Positions 48,027-60,025 of a DNA stretch of 64,000 nucleotides are shown here, one piece after another. This DNA is from Bombardia bombarda (lineage: Eukaryota; Ascomycota; Sordariomycetes; Sordariales; Lasiosphaeriaceae). Below the pieces are notes generated by a model. The model saw only the letters and a program-made list of their open reading frames with translations, was not told the DNA's origin and ran no database searches. The stretch lies in the NCBI GenBank assembly GCA_030512295.1, contig JAULSR010000006.1:682001-746000 (forward strand), written 5' to 3'. The position numbers and the translations under genes are program-made. The stretch's first letter is position 1. Each line of letters begins with the position of its first letter.

Positions 48027-50143
48027 GAGGCCAGGCCAATCAGGTGGATCCAAACGAATCGAACCACTGAATGTCGAGTTCAAACACGCTCAATCACCAA
48101 GACCTCGACATCGTGCCAGGGTGCTTTAGCAATTGTTTGGGGAACATATCCTGTGGCGTTTATTTACTGTGTAAACGCCTCTTCATTTATCCCATATGTT
48201 GCTGGTAGTTCATACTACGAATACCTTATCTTGTATTCAATCTGACAATGCCCTGCTTGGCAATACTCAGGTCGCACTGCAAATGCACAGGCTGCACTGA
48301 CAAGTTCTCATGAGACGACGAGCTGGCGCAGCACGTTCAAAATAGCGACTGTCACGCTTCTTAGACTACTGGAAAGTTCCCTATGCCAGTGCACAACCTA
48401 CACCACCTTAGGTATCTGCCTGCCTTAGGAACCTAGGTATTCTTAGGCGGAGGGCAGGTACAGCTTTACTACTAATGCAATACACGAGGTCCTTTGATCA
48501 CTGCGAGGTCCTTCACCACAACCAGGCATGACTGAGCCGATGATCATATATATGATCAAATTAAATGGTACTTACGAGGCCTCCATTGACAGAGGCACAG
48601 ACGGCTCTTCCAGTAAATGGTAATTACTGGTAAGCTGAGTTGGACTGCATGTGTCAAGCAAAGTCATGGAATTGATGCCTAGTGCAGCTGGGGTTGACCG
48701 CACACCACCGCCTTCCTACCCGCCCATCCTTCCTGTTCCTGGTCGCAGATATTGGTTCCCATGCCCGAAGGCATGTTGGGGGTGGCGGCGATCCCGACAC
48801 TGTATCAATCGAGGCGTGAACCAGCGAATGGTCTTCCATCAGCAAATACTGACGGCCACTGGCTGGGTTTCGCCGAGATACGGTGGTAGGTCTCTGGCTC
48901 AGAGAGACTACCAAGAGAATCCGAAGAGAATCCCGTTTTTGTCCTAGTACTTATCCCGACCATATGGATAGACGGACATGTTAATGCCAGTGGGTGCGCG
49001 TGTCGGAGTAACTGTCGCTGTGCGCTGTTCACAGTGCGCGCGTTATAAGGGCTTTGGGGCACATCAGAAACTGAAGATTTGGGATCCGAGCGGTGAGGCC
49101 CGTTGCATCGCAATCCAATACAATATATATTCAGTCCCGAGCCACTGCCCGGCCGCAAGTGTCAGGATAACACGTAGGCTATCGAAGATGTTCGTGATGA
49201 CTGTCAGCTCGAACAAAGGCTGACCGGGCGCGTTAACCAGGTCTTGGTATTCCGGATGGGCCAAGCTGCACATCCGAATGCAAGATTCCGCGATAGTATC
49301 TCGGAACCTATCAACAAGGCTCGGCGGCGGCGTGGTATCATCTGAGGCGCGACTCAATAGCGACCATCTCGACCATCAACTAAAGTCTGAAGCCATTGAG
49401 AGTAGCGACCAAGTTTGGTTCCAGTCGCTGTAACCATACCTAAATCCAATGCAGGTACCGTAAGCCATAACGTCAATAACAACAGTGTGCTGCAAAGAGT
49501 CGTAATATTCAATAGAGGGCGTTGCCCGCAGCCAGACAGAAAATACCTTACACAGAGCTTGAGTAGAGGGGTCGGTCGAGGTTTGTTCGAATGGCTTCGG
49601 TTGACAACGGATGGCGGCATCGGCGGGGACCTTAGTCAGAGCTCACCTCTCCTCTCGGCCCTCAGACCCGCCCACTATCCGATGGTGGACAACCTTCCAT
49701 GCTCCATTCACCTCGTCTGGTTGGTGCCTTCCTTCTTAGACAAACCAGCGAATCACAGAAGGCCAGGCTTCCGGAAGAAGAAGCTGCCGCTCATTTCCTC
49801 GATTTAGCATGACGCTTGCCTTCTTTTGGTCCACACCTCCACCACACCAGACTAGGTACACCGGATTTGTCACGCACGCATGTCGCTCACACACTGGAAC
49901 TTGTACACACTTCCATGTTATACGAATAAGGTACATATTACACACATCGAACCTCAAGTTGAGAATGATCCAATCCCGACCACAATTGGACCACGAGGTC
50001 GGATGGTATCGATCATGGGACGAATTTCAATAATAAAGTACTTGATCGGTTTGAATGTTTATATTTACGGGAGAAGAGGTAAACTATGACTTCTGCTCAG
50101 TTGCACGGATACACAAAACTGTAAGGTAGGTACCTAGGTACCC

Positions 50144-50165
50144 TTTTTTTTTTTTTTTTTTTTTT
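50144..50165. repeat. Poly(T) run of 22 nt
   Basis: Uninterrupted T-run in the pls1-mcm1 intergenic region, directly after a TACCTAGGTA palindrome. No element body is recognised beside it. Confidence 0.9.
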
Positions 50166-53100
50166 CTCGGCTACATTTCCTCCCCCCCTTCCCTCTCCGC
50201 GTTCTTCGGCCGGTCAAGTTACCCCCCTCCCACTTGTCCCCCATCCCCGCGTTCATGCAGCAAGCTCATCAATGAGATTGCACCAAATGCTTTGTATTTC
50301 GAATGAGGAATGTCTGGGACGCATCAACCCATCCCGTATCTCCTTGCCTCATTCCTTAGTGCAATTCAATGGTCTGAAGGCTTCTCCTCTTCTCGAACAA
50401 CAGGCAGCAGTCACCCAGTTCTTCCTCGTCTCTTTTTTTAGTGTAACCAGCAGAACTAGCCTGCAAATCCTCCTCACACGCAATCACGCGCTATTGTCTA
50501 CCCCCGCTTTGGCATCCCTGTCAGTTCACCAATCTTCGAAGTACACAGTAAGGCCAAAAGCCCATTCCGCCCTAGCCCAGTAGCCCCCCTTTCTCGAGCG
50601 AGACCCCCGTCAGCCAAGCGGGTGGGGCATAGAGTGGCACAGTAGCATCAGCACCACCTGGGCGGCGGCCCAGCATTGGCGCAAGTGCAACTGGACATTT
50701 TTTGATGAGCTAGCATCCCCCTATCTTTGAAGCCTTGCCAGGTCGTCTGTACAGTTGGACAAAAGCATGATTATATCCGTAATTATATATCCATTTCCCC
50801 TGGCTGCTGAACCCTCGTGTTTTTTTTTGTTGAGTACCAGACACTCATGGTCGATCTTGAGAGGCATGGTGCGATGCGGAGCGGTGCGTTGCGTTGGGTT
50901 GCGTTACTTTGCTTTTTGCTCTCCTGGTGCGCATATGCCTACCATGTCGGGTTAGTCCGGCTCGGCCTGCCTAACAGCCCGCACAAGCACGCATCCACGA
51001 CGTTTTGACAGCGTGGGGCATAATCTCGTTTGATTATCGATCCGAGGGACTGGAATAAGTCACCAAAAAGTCATTGTCAAGTGCTTTCCAATTTCGTTGC
51101 CACATCCACCAGTAGACGATATCAAGAAGATGCAATTGCGATATAAGGTGCCATTCTCCTCTTTTACACGTTGTATTTCAGCCCTAGTCAACCACAGCAA
51201 GTTTCTAGTCGCACTGTCGAGCAGCAATAGCACAAAAGCACAATGGCAACAACATGGTAGAAGGTCGGCCCCAACTCTCCGGAGTGGCGGAGAGCATCGA
51301 TATTCGATAGTCCCAAGTCCATCATCCACACACCTGCATCGTCTGATGAGGGTGAGATGCGTGGGACTCTGCAGTCCCAAGCTCATTGGATACAGAGACA
51401 GTACCAGGCTCCCAACTGGTTCCGAGGTCGTTTAATGCCCCTCCGCCCCGGCCCCTCCCCTCCCACCTCTCTCCCCTGTGCTGTTGCCTGCACGCTTGAA
51501 AGGCCGATGTTGCGAACTTGCGGTTCGTAGTGAATAAGTGCACATGGAATGTGCTGGGTGCTGGCACGACAATCTACATGCTCGGCGAATAGCCTCTCAT
51601 GCAGGAGTTGCCGGTTGCGTAGCCATTGAGATTGCCCTGCTAGATGCAAGTGCCCTGCCGGAAGTCTTACGCGCAACGACATAGTTGCCCCTCGCTTCTG
51701 TGCTTTTCGATTCCTTCCATGACGAAGTTTGAATGGTATCCCGTCCAAGTCAGCAGGAAAAAGCAAAATCTGGACCGAAAGACCTCGTCCGCTCCACCAT
51801 ATCGCCGCTGTTGTATGGTTTGCGGTACGCGCTACCTCTTAAACCACATGACCGCCGCGCCCACCGAGCACTCCATAATCTAATCTTCTGTCCCACTTTA
51901 CTCCGAATCCATCCATATCATTTGTCCTCGGCCATCTTGTTCGCGACCGCGGAGTCCTGATTAGCACAGTGCGGCGTGCTTAGCCCCGAACTGCTTATTT
52001 GTCCTATCTAATACTGCGTACTGTGTACTTTTGGGGCAGTTGGTGCTTTGAAAGGAGCCTGCTGACAGAGATTCTTGACGCCAGTCGTTGAGCAAGGGAC
52101 GGACGCCTCGCGTAGGAACGTGCGGACGGCGGCGCAAGCAAGTACCTAACCCCCAAAGAGGGATAGAGGGAAGTCACCTGACAAACCGTCAGCCTGGCTA
52201 TGACTGCACACTCCGCTCCCGTTTGAGGGGACAAAGAAAGGACGGAAACGGAAAAGATTTGGATATATTCAAGGTGAGCGAGTGTGTTGAAGACGCATCG
52301 ATTGCGCAAAGCATTCCAGCTCATAGTGACGGTTGCACTGCTGCGGAGAATCTTGGGCTGTGCCGTCCGGAACGCGACAGTGTCGTTATTACTGTGTAAA
52401 GAAAAGTCGACGAGTTCAAACAGTACTGTGTAGGCGGGCCTGTCTGGACTCGTATGTACCTACCTAGACGCGGGCAGCAGCACGGTCCGGTTGACAATGT
52501 ACAACGGGGGTGGTGGTGTTGTTGGGAGCCTGAGCTGCAGAGCTGCAAGAGCTGCAGAGCTACCTTGAAGGTGCAGCTTCGTGCAGGTGGTGCCCGTGGT
52601 AGTTGCCAGGTTGCTAGCCTCCCAGGTCGCCTGCTCCCGCCATGGGCTATTCTAGTGGCCTCCTCCCACCTGCCACCTGCCACCTTCCCTCTCTCGGCAG
52701 ACCCTAGACGCTGCACACACCCAACCTCCTCCTTCCTTGCACTGGACTACAGAGAAGATTGGAAGTTCCCAAGTCCCAACCCGCTGCAAGACCGCCACCC
52801 CCCGCCTTCGTTTTTTTTTAAACAGTTTCGTCCGGCCGTGGCCTGCAGCTTGTGTGCCACCACGTCGCTATCCTCTTTTCAATCATTCCGCATTCACCAA
52901 GCCTGTTCAGTCGAGGTGCCCCTACTGACTGTAATTGCTTGTTTGCTAGACAGGGGAATAGCCATCCGAAAAGGTATTTGACACGTTCAGATTTAGTCAA
53001 ATCACACACGTCTTCAGTTCCGACCAATTGCACGCGCGCCTCTATCCAGCCCGCCTACCTACCCACCTTGCCTACCCAGCACTGAAAGCTACCTAGCCCC

Positions 53101-53494
53101 GTCTTCCAGGTCCCCCCGTTGTCACCTCGCAGCGCCCCCAGGGTCAAGTACAAGCCCGCTCCACAGACTGTGTGTTGCACTGTCGGCTGTCGACACACGG
53201 TACGGATCCATTGACTGCCTTCGCTACTTTATCAGCGGAGCCAGTACGCATGCCACACGCAAAATACCAAGGCCACCCCAGAGTCAAACAAAGCAATTAA
53301 AAATAAAACGTGATTCCTCGCTTCCTTCCGCCAGGCACACCAAACTCAATACAGCGCAGTGCCCAACCAGGTTTCTGCGACAAAAGGGCGACCTCTCCGC
53401 TCAACGCCAGATCAAGTCTAGGCCATCGGCACAACGCTCAAAACAGCATCTCCACCATTTTGCCTTTTTGCACCTCGTGATACCTTGACCAAAA

Positions 53495-54365
53495 ATGGCC
53501 GACATCACCGATCAACACGACCAAACCTCGCCAACCGAGCTTGACGAAGCGCATTCGGTCGGCAATGGTAATTCTGGCGCTGGAGAGACTCGCGGTACCA
53601 AACGCGCTCGCCCCAGCACCGCTGACGATGACGAGGACGACGATGAGAAGGGCGGCCGCGAGCGTCGCAAGATTGAGATCAAGTTCATAAGCGACAAATC
53701 TCGTCGGCACATCACTTTTTCGAAGCGCAAAGCTGGTATTATGAAGAAGGTTTGTCGGCGCCGTCCCAGCTTTCGCGCTTGTCAAGCGCGGCGCGTTTTT
53801 TTGTATTTGGAGAGCCTTGAGCTCTCGATCGCGTACCTGTCGCTGACCTAAACTCTGTTCTCCAGGCGTACGAACTGTCGGTTTTGACAGGCACTCAAGT
53901 CCTGCTTCTCGTCGTGTCGGAAACCGGCCTCGTCTACACCTTCACCACGCCGAAGCTGCAGCCTTTAGTCACCAAGGCAGAGGGAAAGAACCTCATTCAG
54001 GTACGAAACATAGCATATGGGACATTTGGGCGCCGACCCGCCTCCGTGTTGCGTCGTGCGTGAAGCTAACGTTTGGTGTTCAGGCGTGTCTGAATGCCCC
54101 AGAGCCCGCAGCCGGCAACGAGAACGGTGTCGATGACTCTAACGCGGTTGACTCGCCTGAAGAAATCCCAAATACCCATCTTCCTCCTCAAGCAAGCCGA
54201 TCCGGTATACCGCAGAGCCATATGCCTCCGGGCTATATGCCCAGCGTTGGGATGGATCCTCAGCAACAACTTGCGTACTCCAACTACGTACAACAGCAGC
54301 AACAGCGAGGCGGCCAGTATATGCCCTCGTCTAGCCTGCAGCAGCACGCCAGTCATCAGTCATAA
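53495..54365 (+). CDS. mcm1: MADS-box transcription factor MCM1
   Basis: SRF-type MADS-box factor that partners with other regulators (in ascomycetes, including mating-type proteins) to control mating, growth and cell-cycle genes. Exons 53495-53749, 53866-54000 and 54084-54365 are joined by two phase-0 introns, giving 223 residues. An acidic, Ser-rich N-terminus precedes the MADS box at about 56-112: RERRKIEIKFISDKSRRHIT, then FSKRKAGIMKK across the first splice and AYELSVLTGTQVLLLVVSET. The SAM-like extension GLVYTFTTPKLQPLVTKAEG follows. The C-terminus is Gln-rich (QQQLAYSNYVQQQQQRGGQY), usual for fungal MCM1. Intron positions inside the MADS box suit the family. Confidence 0.97.
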
Positions 54366-57300
54366 CCTTTCTTATCGCCTCGTCTTATGACTTCACATAG
54401 CACGCTGATACCCGGTATTTAATGCATTCGCGACACGTCGTTTTTCCAATCGACATATTTAGGATGCCCCCATCATTTGGCGGGGCTTTGCTGGTCCGGC
54501 GTTTGACAAGGTTATTTGGTGCGCGCTCTATCTTTATACATTTATTATGGTATTTCCCCTCAAATTTTCACTTCTACCGACACGACTTTTACATGCTCTC
54601 TGGCTGCGATGGATGATTGGGACAGCAGCAGCTTGGTTCAACATTCACTACGCAAAGAAAAGAAAAGCACATGTTTGTCTTGTGGGGGGGGGAAGGGGGT
54701 TATATAACGGACCAAAGTGAGTGGGGAGGCGTGGTGTGCGTGAAAGGTGTAAACCGATATTTCCTCGGGGAAGGGAATCAGGGAGGCTTGTCTGCGCATA
54801 CCGGCGTCAGATGAGTTTTGTTTTCGGCGCCGTGCACACACGTGTACGTCCTTCGTCCGGCGGGTGGTAGTCGTTCTCTGCAGGTTTTTGAGGGTTGGGG
54901 TGGCAAGCACGAAGTCACGATCCATGAACAGTTAGCCTACACAATTCTGAAGGCTGTCGAGGGGGTTTGGCGGGTTCGGTTTTTATTTTTACCATCGCCG
55001 GAGGTGCGATTCTGACTCGGTCTCATTTTAATTTTTTCCCCTCAACGCAGTCGTATCTGGGACCCGTGGCAATCGGTTGCCAGTGCACCACCAACCATGT
55101 TGCTGCTGTTGGGCGCTCTTCCTACTCAATTCGTCACTCTGCTTTCCTGGCGGTTCCTGGTTGCATTGCTTTACTCCTGCATAGAGATTGGAATCCGCGA
55201 GAGAGGATACCTGGTTTTCTAATTATGTGTGTGAAGCGGCGACGGAAAGAAGGGAGATGACCGACATCAAAAAAGGGGCTCTACTATACCACCACTTGTA
55301 TGATAGCACACAACGTCTTTTTCATAAACCCACAAGAATACAGCAAGCACATTGATACTTTTCAAAAACCAACCCGCTGACTTGAAGAAGCTTGTGCCTG
55401 GTTTGGATATTGCTTTCCTTCTCTCCCCAACGGTCTCTCCGCATTAGTATTCTGTAGCCTTGGGAGTCTGACGACGCCCGTGCTATCCGAAAACATTCTA
55501 GTGTTGTTTGTTCAGGGAGGGTTTGTTCTTCAGGCAAGCTGTTCGCTTAGATGAAAAATAGTGTAGCACTAAGGTAGCTAGGTACCTATAGTGTATAGGA
55601 GGTCCCTGCCTTGGTGACTTATACCAGCTGGATAAGCTAACTCGCTATTTCAATGACTGATACCCTACCTACCCAGTCAAACACCTTACCCAGATGCTGT
55701 TTCTTCAATTCCTCATTAGCCTCAAGTAGGTAAGTAAGCAGTCTCGAGTACCCGGAACTCGGGAGGGTAGAGACGGGTCAATGCTTACTTATGAAAAGAT
55801 GGAGAACAGAAACAAGACCCAAAACAAAAAGAAGGAATTCCGGCTAAACCGTTTTGGCTTGGCCCAGCCCGATGCTTGCCTGCTTTCTTTTCTTCTTTGG
55901 TGTTTGTGTACTTTGGAGTTTGCCTAATTTATGCTCTGGCCTTACCCGCACATGTAAGTATAGGAGGGTGCCCATCTGGTAGCAGCACTTTCAATAACGC
56001 TTAGGGGGGCTGTTCTTTCTTTGGGATCTTAACTGAGACAGGGGGCAGGTATCTAGGTAGACAGATGTGGTGAAGTTGTGGAGGTGCGGTATTGGCCGAG
56101 GAAAGATATGCAGGACGTAAAAAGCCAAAAACTATGTACTTGATAAGTGACGTGTATTCTCCTGCCCTGTGTGTCAAGACTATTGGAAGCAATTACGCGG
56201 TCATACTTTGGGAGTGCAGCACTCAGTATACCGTGTTTCCAGTACCCCTTTGTGTACAGCACACGGTTGTTATCGACGAAAAGAAACGGATGGGTTTAAC
56301 TAACGGTGGCTAACTCAGGCCGGCTTCCTGGCTAGCTGAAGCGGTCATTGGTGACGAATTCGGAATCGGGAGCGGGAGCGGGAGTAGCACCACTGCCCTT
56401 ACTTCACCACCCGTCACGCCGTCGGGTACTGTACGCCACATTCTCGATCCGATGTCTATATGCATGATCTTCCCGTGGTAAAGAAAGGCGGAAATGACAG
56501 AGATTGGTGGCGGATGGTGGTGGTGGTAGTGGTGGCGCTCCGAAAGAGATGATGTTTGCTGCACATCACTCACCCCTTGCTTCGAGCCTTTGCGGGAGCT
56601 GGTTTGGTGTCGACACACCGTATTCGAACATCCATGAGCAAAAAGGAAAATATATCCGACTCAAGTGTCCTCTGCGCCTGTCGCGGCCAGGAGAAAAAGC
56701 AAAAGGCATGTTTGCTGCTGTTCTGCATCGGACATCGAATGTGATATATGTTTGCTACTGCCCCTTTTATTCTCAAATTCTATTTTTGGTGACCTGTTTG
56801 ACGTTGACTCCAGGTATCGATACTCAGGGCCGATAACTTGCCGATATCACCGAGTGAGTACTGAACTGGGAGGCCGGAACCGAAGGATCCAAGCTCGAAA
56901 TATCACGGTTCGGACTCTGTGACAAGGGGGGCCCCACCTGCTCAAGAGCTCCGGCTCCGGCTCCGGCTCCGGCTCCGACAAGGACGGTGTGGCTGACGGT
57001 GCTGATTGACTTGGAATTCTTTGTAAGGGAATTGGGGAAAGGGTCGTATTTAGAGGCTGCTGGTGCTAAACAAGGTGACAACCAAGAGCAGGGTTGGCTG
57101 CCCGCGCTGGTTTGAGCAAGTTTCTGCAACAACCAATCGACGACCCCTTAGCGTTGCAAATGCAGAGGTACCTGTCAGCCACCTCGGCGCCACTAGCCCG
57201 ATGAGATCCTGCAATGCTGAGAAGTCGCAGTCCATGTCGGAAATGATACGATTGGTGGGGATATAGAGTGAGACACTGGACAGTTGAACAGCGACATACT

Positions 57301-57621
57301 AGAAATCCAAAAGAAATGACTGCGAAGGGAACTCAAGAAGATGGCATCCCAACTATTATGTCCCAAGGCACTGGACTCCCTGAGCCCCTAGCTTAACCCG
57401 CTAATGAACCATGAGGATCTATCGTCCTACATGTCATGAGATGAAAACCGATGCAGAACGACGCTGCAGCCTAGAACATTTTAAAACCCAGAAATATGCC
57501 CCCTGAACTCCGTTGCTCCAAACCTGCCAATCCATCGTCCTATCGTGCACATGGGCTTTCCCAAATAAAAGCATCATTAATCAATAGTCATGAATATCGC
57601 CCGCCATCGTCGCCGCCCGGC
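54366..57621. other. Convergent spacer between mcm1 and the copper transporter gene
   Basis: About 3.3 kb, presumably 3' UTRs plus spacer. It includes a (GCTCCG)5 tract at 56948-56977 and several CCTAGG-like motifs near 55575 and 56050. No frame is supportable as a gene. Confidence 0.55.
56948..56977. repeat. (GCTCCG)5 hexanucleotide repeat
   Basis: Five perfect hexamer units in noncoding sequence. Confidence 0.9.
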
Positions 57622-58238
57622 TCAATGCTCTGCGCTCGTCGTATACCGACCGATGATGAGACTGCCGAGGAAGGTCCCGCCAAGAACCGAGAGGAAATAG
57701 CCCACGTTCATGCTCATAACCGCCAACATGCTACAATATCCAGTTAGCAAACTACGAGACGAAACGGAGAGAATGATACTCACAGAAGATAACCCACTCC
57801 AGCAATGACCGTGTCCAGCGCCGCGCGGATGGGGTCGACCGTCACCCTCCAGGGGCGCGCGCGCGAGGTGCGCCTCTGGACCACCATGACGTTCTCCTCG
57901 ACGCCGTTCTCGCTCAGGACGAGCGTCTTGGCGAGCGAGTCGTGGCTCAGCGTCTGCGCGAGCGGCGCCTTGCCGTTGACCACGACGTAGCGCCGGTTCA
58001 GCTCCGCGTCGAGCCACTTGGTCTCCTGCACCGACTTGAGCGCGAGCAGGCCGCGGAAGATGGCGGCGAGGGCGATGCAGAAGATGCACGTGGCCGCGTA
58101 GGTGCCCGTGCTGGTGGGCGTCCAGTTGGTCGTGTAGAGGGGCGTCGCCATGGCCGTCTGGAAAATGGCCATGTGCGACATGGAGGAGGACGAGTCGTCC
58201 ATCCCCGACATGGAGGTGGAGGTGTGGCTGTGGGACAT
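57622..58238 (-). CDS. Ctr-family copper transporter
   Basis: Trimeric high-affinity Cu(I) importer of the plasma or vacuolar membrane. Exons 58238-57784 and 57730-57622 flank a 53-bp phase-2 intron (GTGAGT...GTAG), giving 187 residues. The N-terminus is Met- and His-rich (MSHSHTSTSMSGMDD...SMSHM), as in copper-binding ectodomains. Helix 1 is TYAATCIFCIALAAIFRGLL. A cytosolic loop leads to helices 2 and 3, which carry the family hallmarks: MxxxM (M153-M157, in LMLAVMSMNVGY) and GxxxG (G170-G174, in LGGTFLGSL). The splice lies just before the MxxxM motif. I start at 58238 because an upstream in-frame extension contains no Met motif and encodes low-complexity repeat sequence. Whether it is plasma-membrane Ctr1-like or vacuolar Ctr2-like cannot be told here. 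Confidence 0.93.
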
Positions 58239-58308
58239 TGCTGGAAGAAGGGGGTGTGAGAGAGTAGGATAAAATATGCGTGGAGGCGTTTCTTTTATTT
58301 TCTCTTCT

Positions 58309-58309
<1 letters not shown>

Positions 58310-58346
<37 letters not shown>
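58310..58346. repeat. (GGCT)9 microsatellite
   Basis: About nine GGCT units, 72 bp upstream of the copper transporter start codon and so probably in its 5' leader. Confidence 0.93.
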
Positions 58347-58348
<2 letters not shown>

Positions 58349-60006
58349 AGGTCCTGTCAAAGGAACTGTTGTCGACTGGAAAGTACAAAGCGCCTGCGCT
58401 GCGATGCGTAACTTTACTCTTCTTTTTCTTTGCTGATGGTGATAAATAAGCGCAGGTTCGTCGTCTCTTGGGACGATAGTGAGTGTGCGGGTCAACTGCT
58501 GTTTAAGCGTTCGGTATTGGTTGCGTGCGAAAAAAGGGTTCGAACAAGGTCCGACCGTGAGCAGGAGAAGCGATGATATATGTCAGTGTTTAGGTGAGCA
58601 AGTTTAGTTGTGCTGCTTAGCAAGAACAACACGGGGTCCAAAACACGCTTGAGAGATATAGAGAGAATTAAACAGCTGGAAGCATGAGGAATGCGTTGCC
58701 CACAAGGTTTTGATCTGTGCAGATCACATCGGAATGTCGACTGCCCGTCAAAGTGGGCTAGCACGGTTGGTGGCTCGAGAGTGTTGGCCAGAATGAGCTG
58801 CTTACCTTGGCGCTTGAGAAACGTGCTCAATGTGGGGGGCCCAGTATCCCAGGCTTGGCGAGTAAGTGGGGTTCGAGCGGCAGACAGGGAGTGGCCCTTG
58901 CGAGCTATCTGTCATCCACGATGGTGGCTACACCTGGCTCACCTTCGGTGACGGCATGGCTAGCTGCACTAACAAGTGGCGCTCAAGAATTAACTCATCG
59001 TGTGCGGCGCGAAGGCCCCTGGAAGTTAGTGTCATGTTGTTGAGATCAAGACCGAGCACTTTGGTGATGCTCGATTGGGACAAGTCTTTCTGAGGGGAAA
59101 CCAACCCGGTCCTTGGCTTTCACAGGGAAAGGTTCCCATGTCACCAAGAGGGGTGAGGTAGGTACGGATACCCAACTCTTTGTCTGACCCAAACACAGCC
59201 TTGCGATATTAACATCAGGGGCTTCCTTACACGTTGCTGTCATGTTTCCAAGTGTGAGCCTCCTTCATGAGCACTCCAAGATGGGAGTGTGCAAAGAGCG
59301 GAGATGAGTACAATGTTGAAGAACCACTCGCGCCTTCCTGCTTGACAGTCCACAGCACTGCGAGAGAGAGCAGGTTCATGTTGTACCCGCTGTTAGGGGA
59401 GCTTAAATTATGTATGTAAAATTTCATCCCTCGAAATGCCCTCTTAACAGATCGGCAACAGAGGTACTTTGATCTTTCTTTCACGGTTTCGGGTCCTTCT
59501 GGTCAGCATTTGCTGTGCACCTCTCTATATCAATGTAACGGCCAAAAGAAATAATACCTATACGCTCCTTCTAATGCGCCCAAGAGGAGATAGTCATCTA
59601 CGAAGCGTCTTCTAGCATCATATCATCTCGCCCATCCACCGTTTGAAAGAAGGAAGATGGCATGACTGCTCTGACATATTATTGCATTATTGCGGTCCGC
59701 ACTGCCAACACCGCTGACATTCTCACATGTGGTTCTCTATTGGACGACACCGCACAACCCATGGGGTCTCAACGTCCTTCCGCCGACCAATGACTGAGCT
59801 GTCTTCCACATATTTGTTCTTGGACTTCTCTCACTAAGGTGATGGCCGCCGCACACGATTCGGCCTGCCTTAATATACCCGGCGAGAGGAAGGCCTCGGC
59901 AGTGATCAAACAATTTCCAGGCTACCAGCTGCACAATTGTTCGGTAAAGTAACTCCGGGTGGGGGACGCGAAGAAGAGGAAGAGCAGGAAGAAACCAAGC
60001 GCGCGA

Positions 60007-60025
60007 GGGGGGGGGTGGGGGGGGG
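60007..60025. repeat. G9-T-G9 homopolymer tract
   Basis: Two runs of nine G separated by a single T on the plus strand, in noncoding sequence. It is able in principle to form a G-quadruplex. Confidence 0.9.

Larger units (their letters stand above)
47177..53494. other. 6.3 kb divergent intergenic region between pls1 and mcm1
   Basis: No supportable gene. Frames up to 175 codons (for example 52454-52981) lack domains or good splicing. Landmarks are a 14-bp triple repeat (47985-48026), a 22-nt T-run (50144-50165) preceded by TACCTAGGTA, and a CT-rich stretch before mcm1. It must contain the promoters of both flanking genes. Confidence 0.55.

Noticed and set aside
52454..52981. 175-codon frame upstream of mcm1
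   Set aside because: Lies in the CT-rich upstream region, has no domain, and its reading resembles translated repeats.
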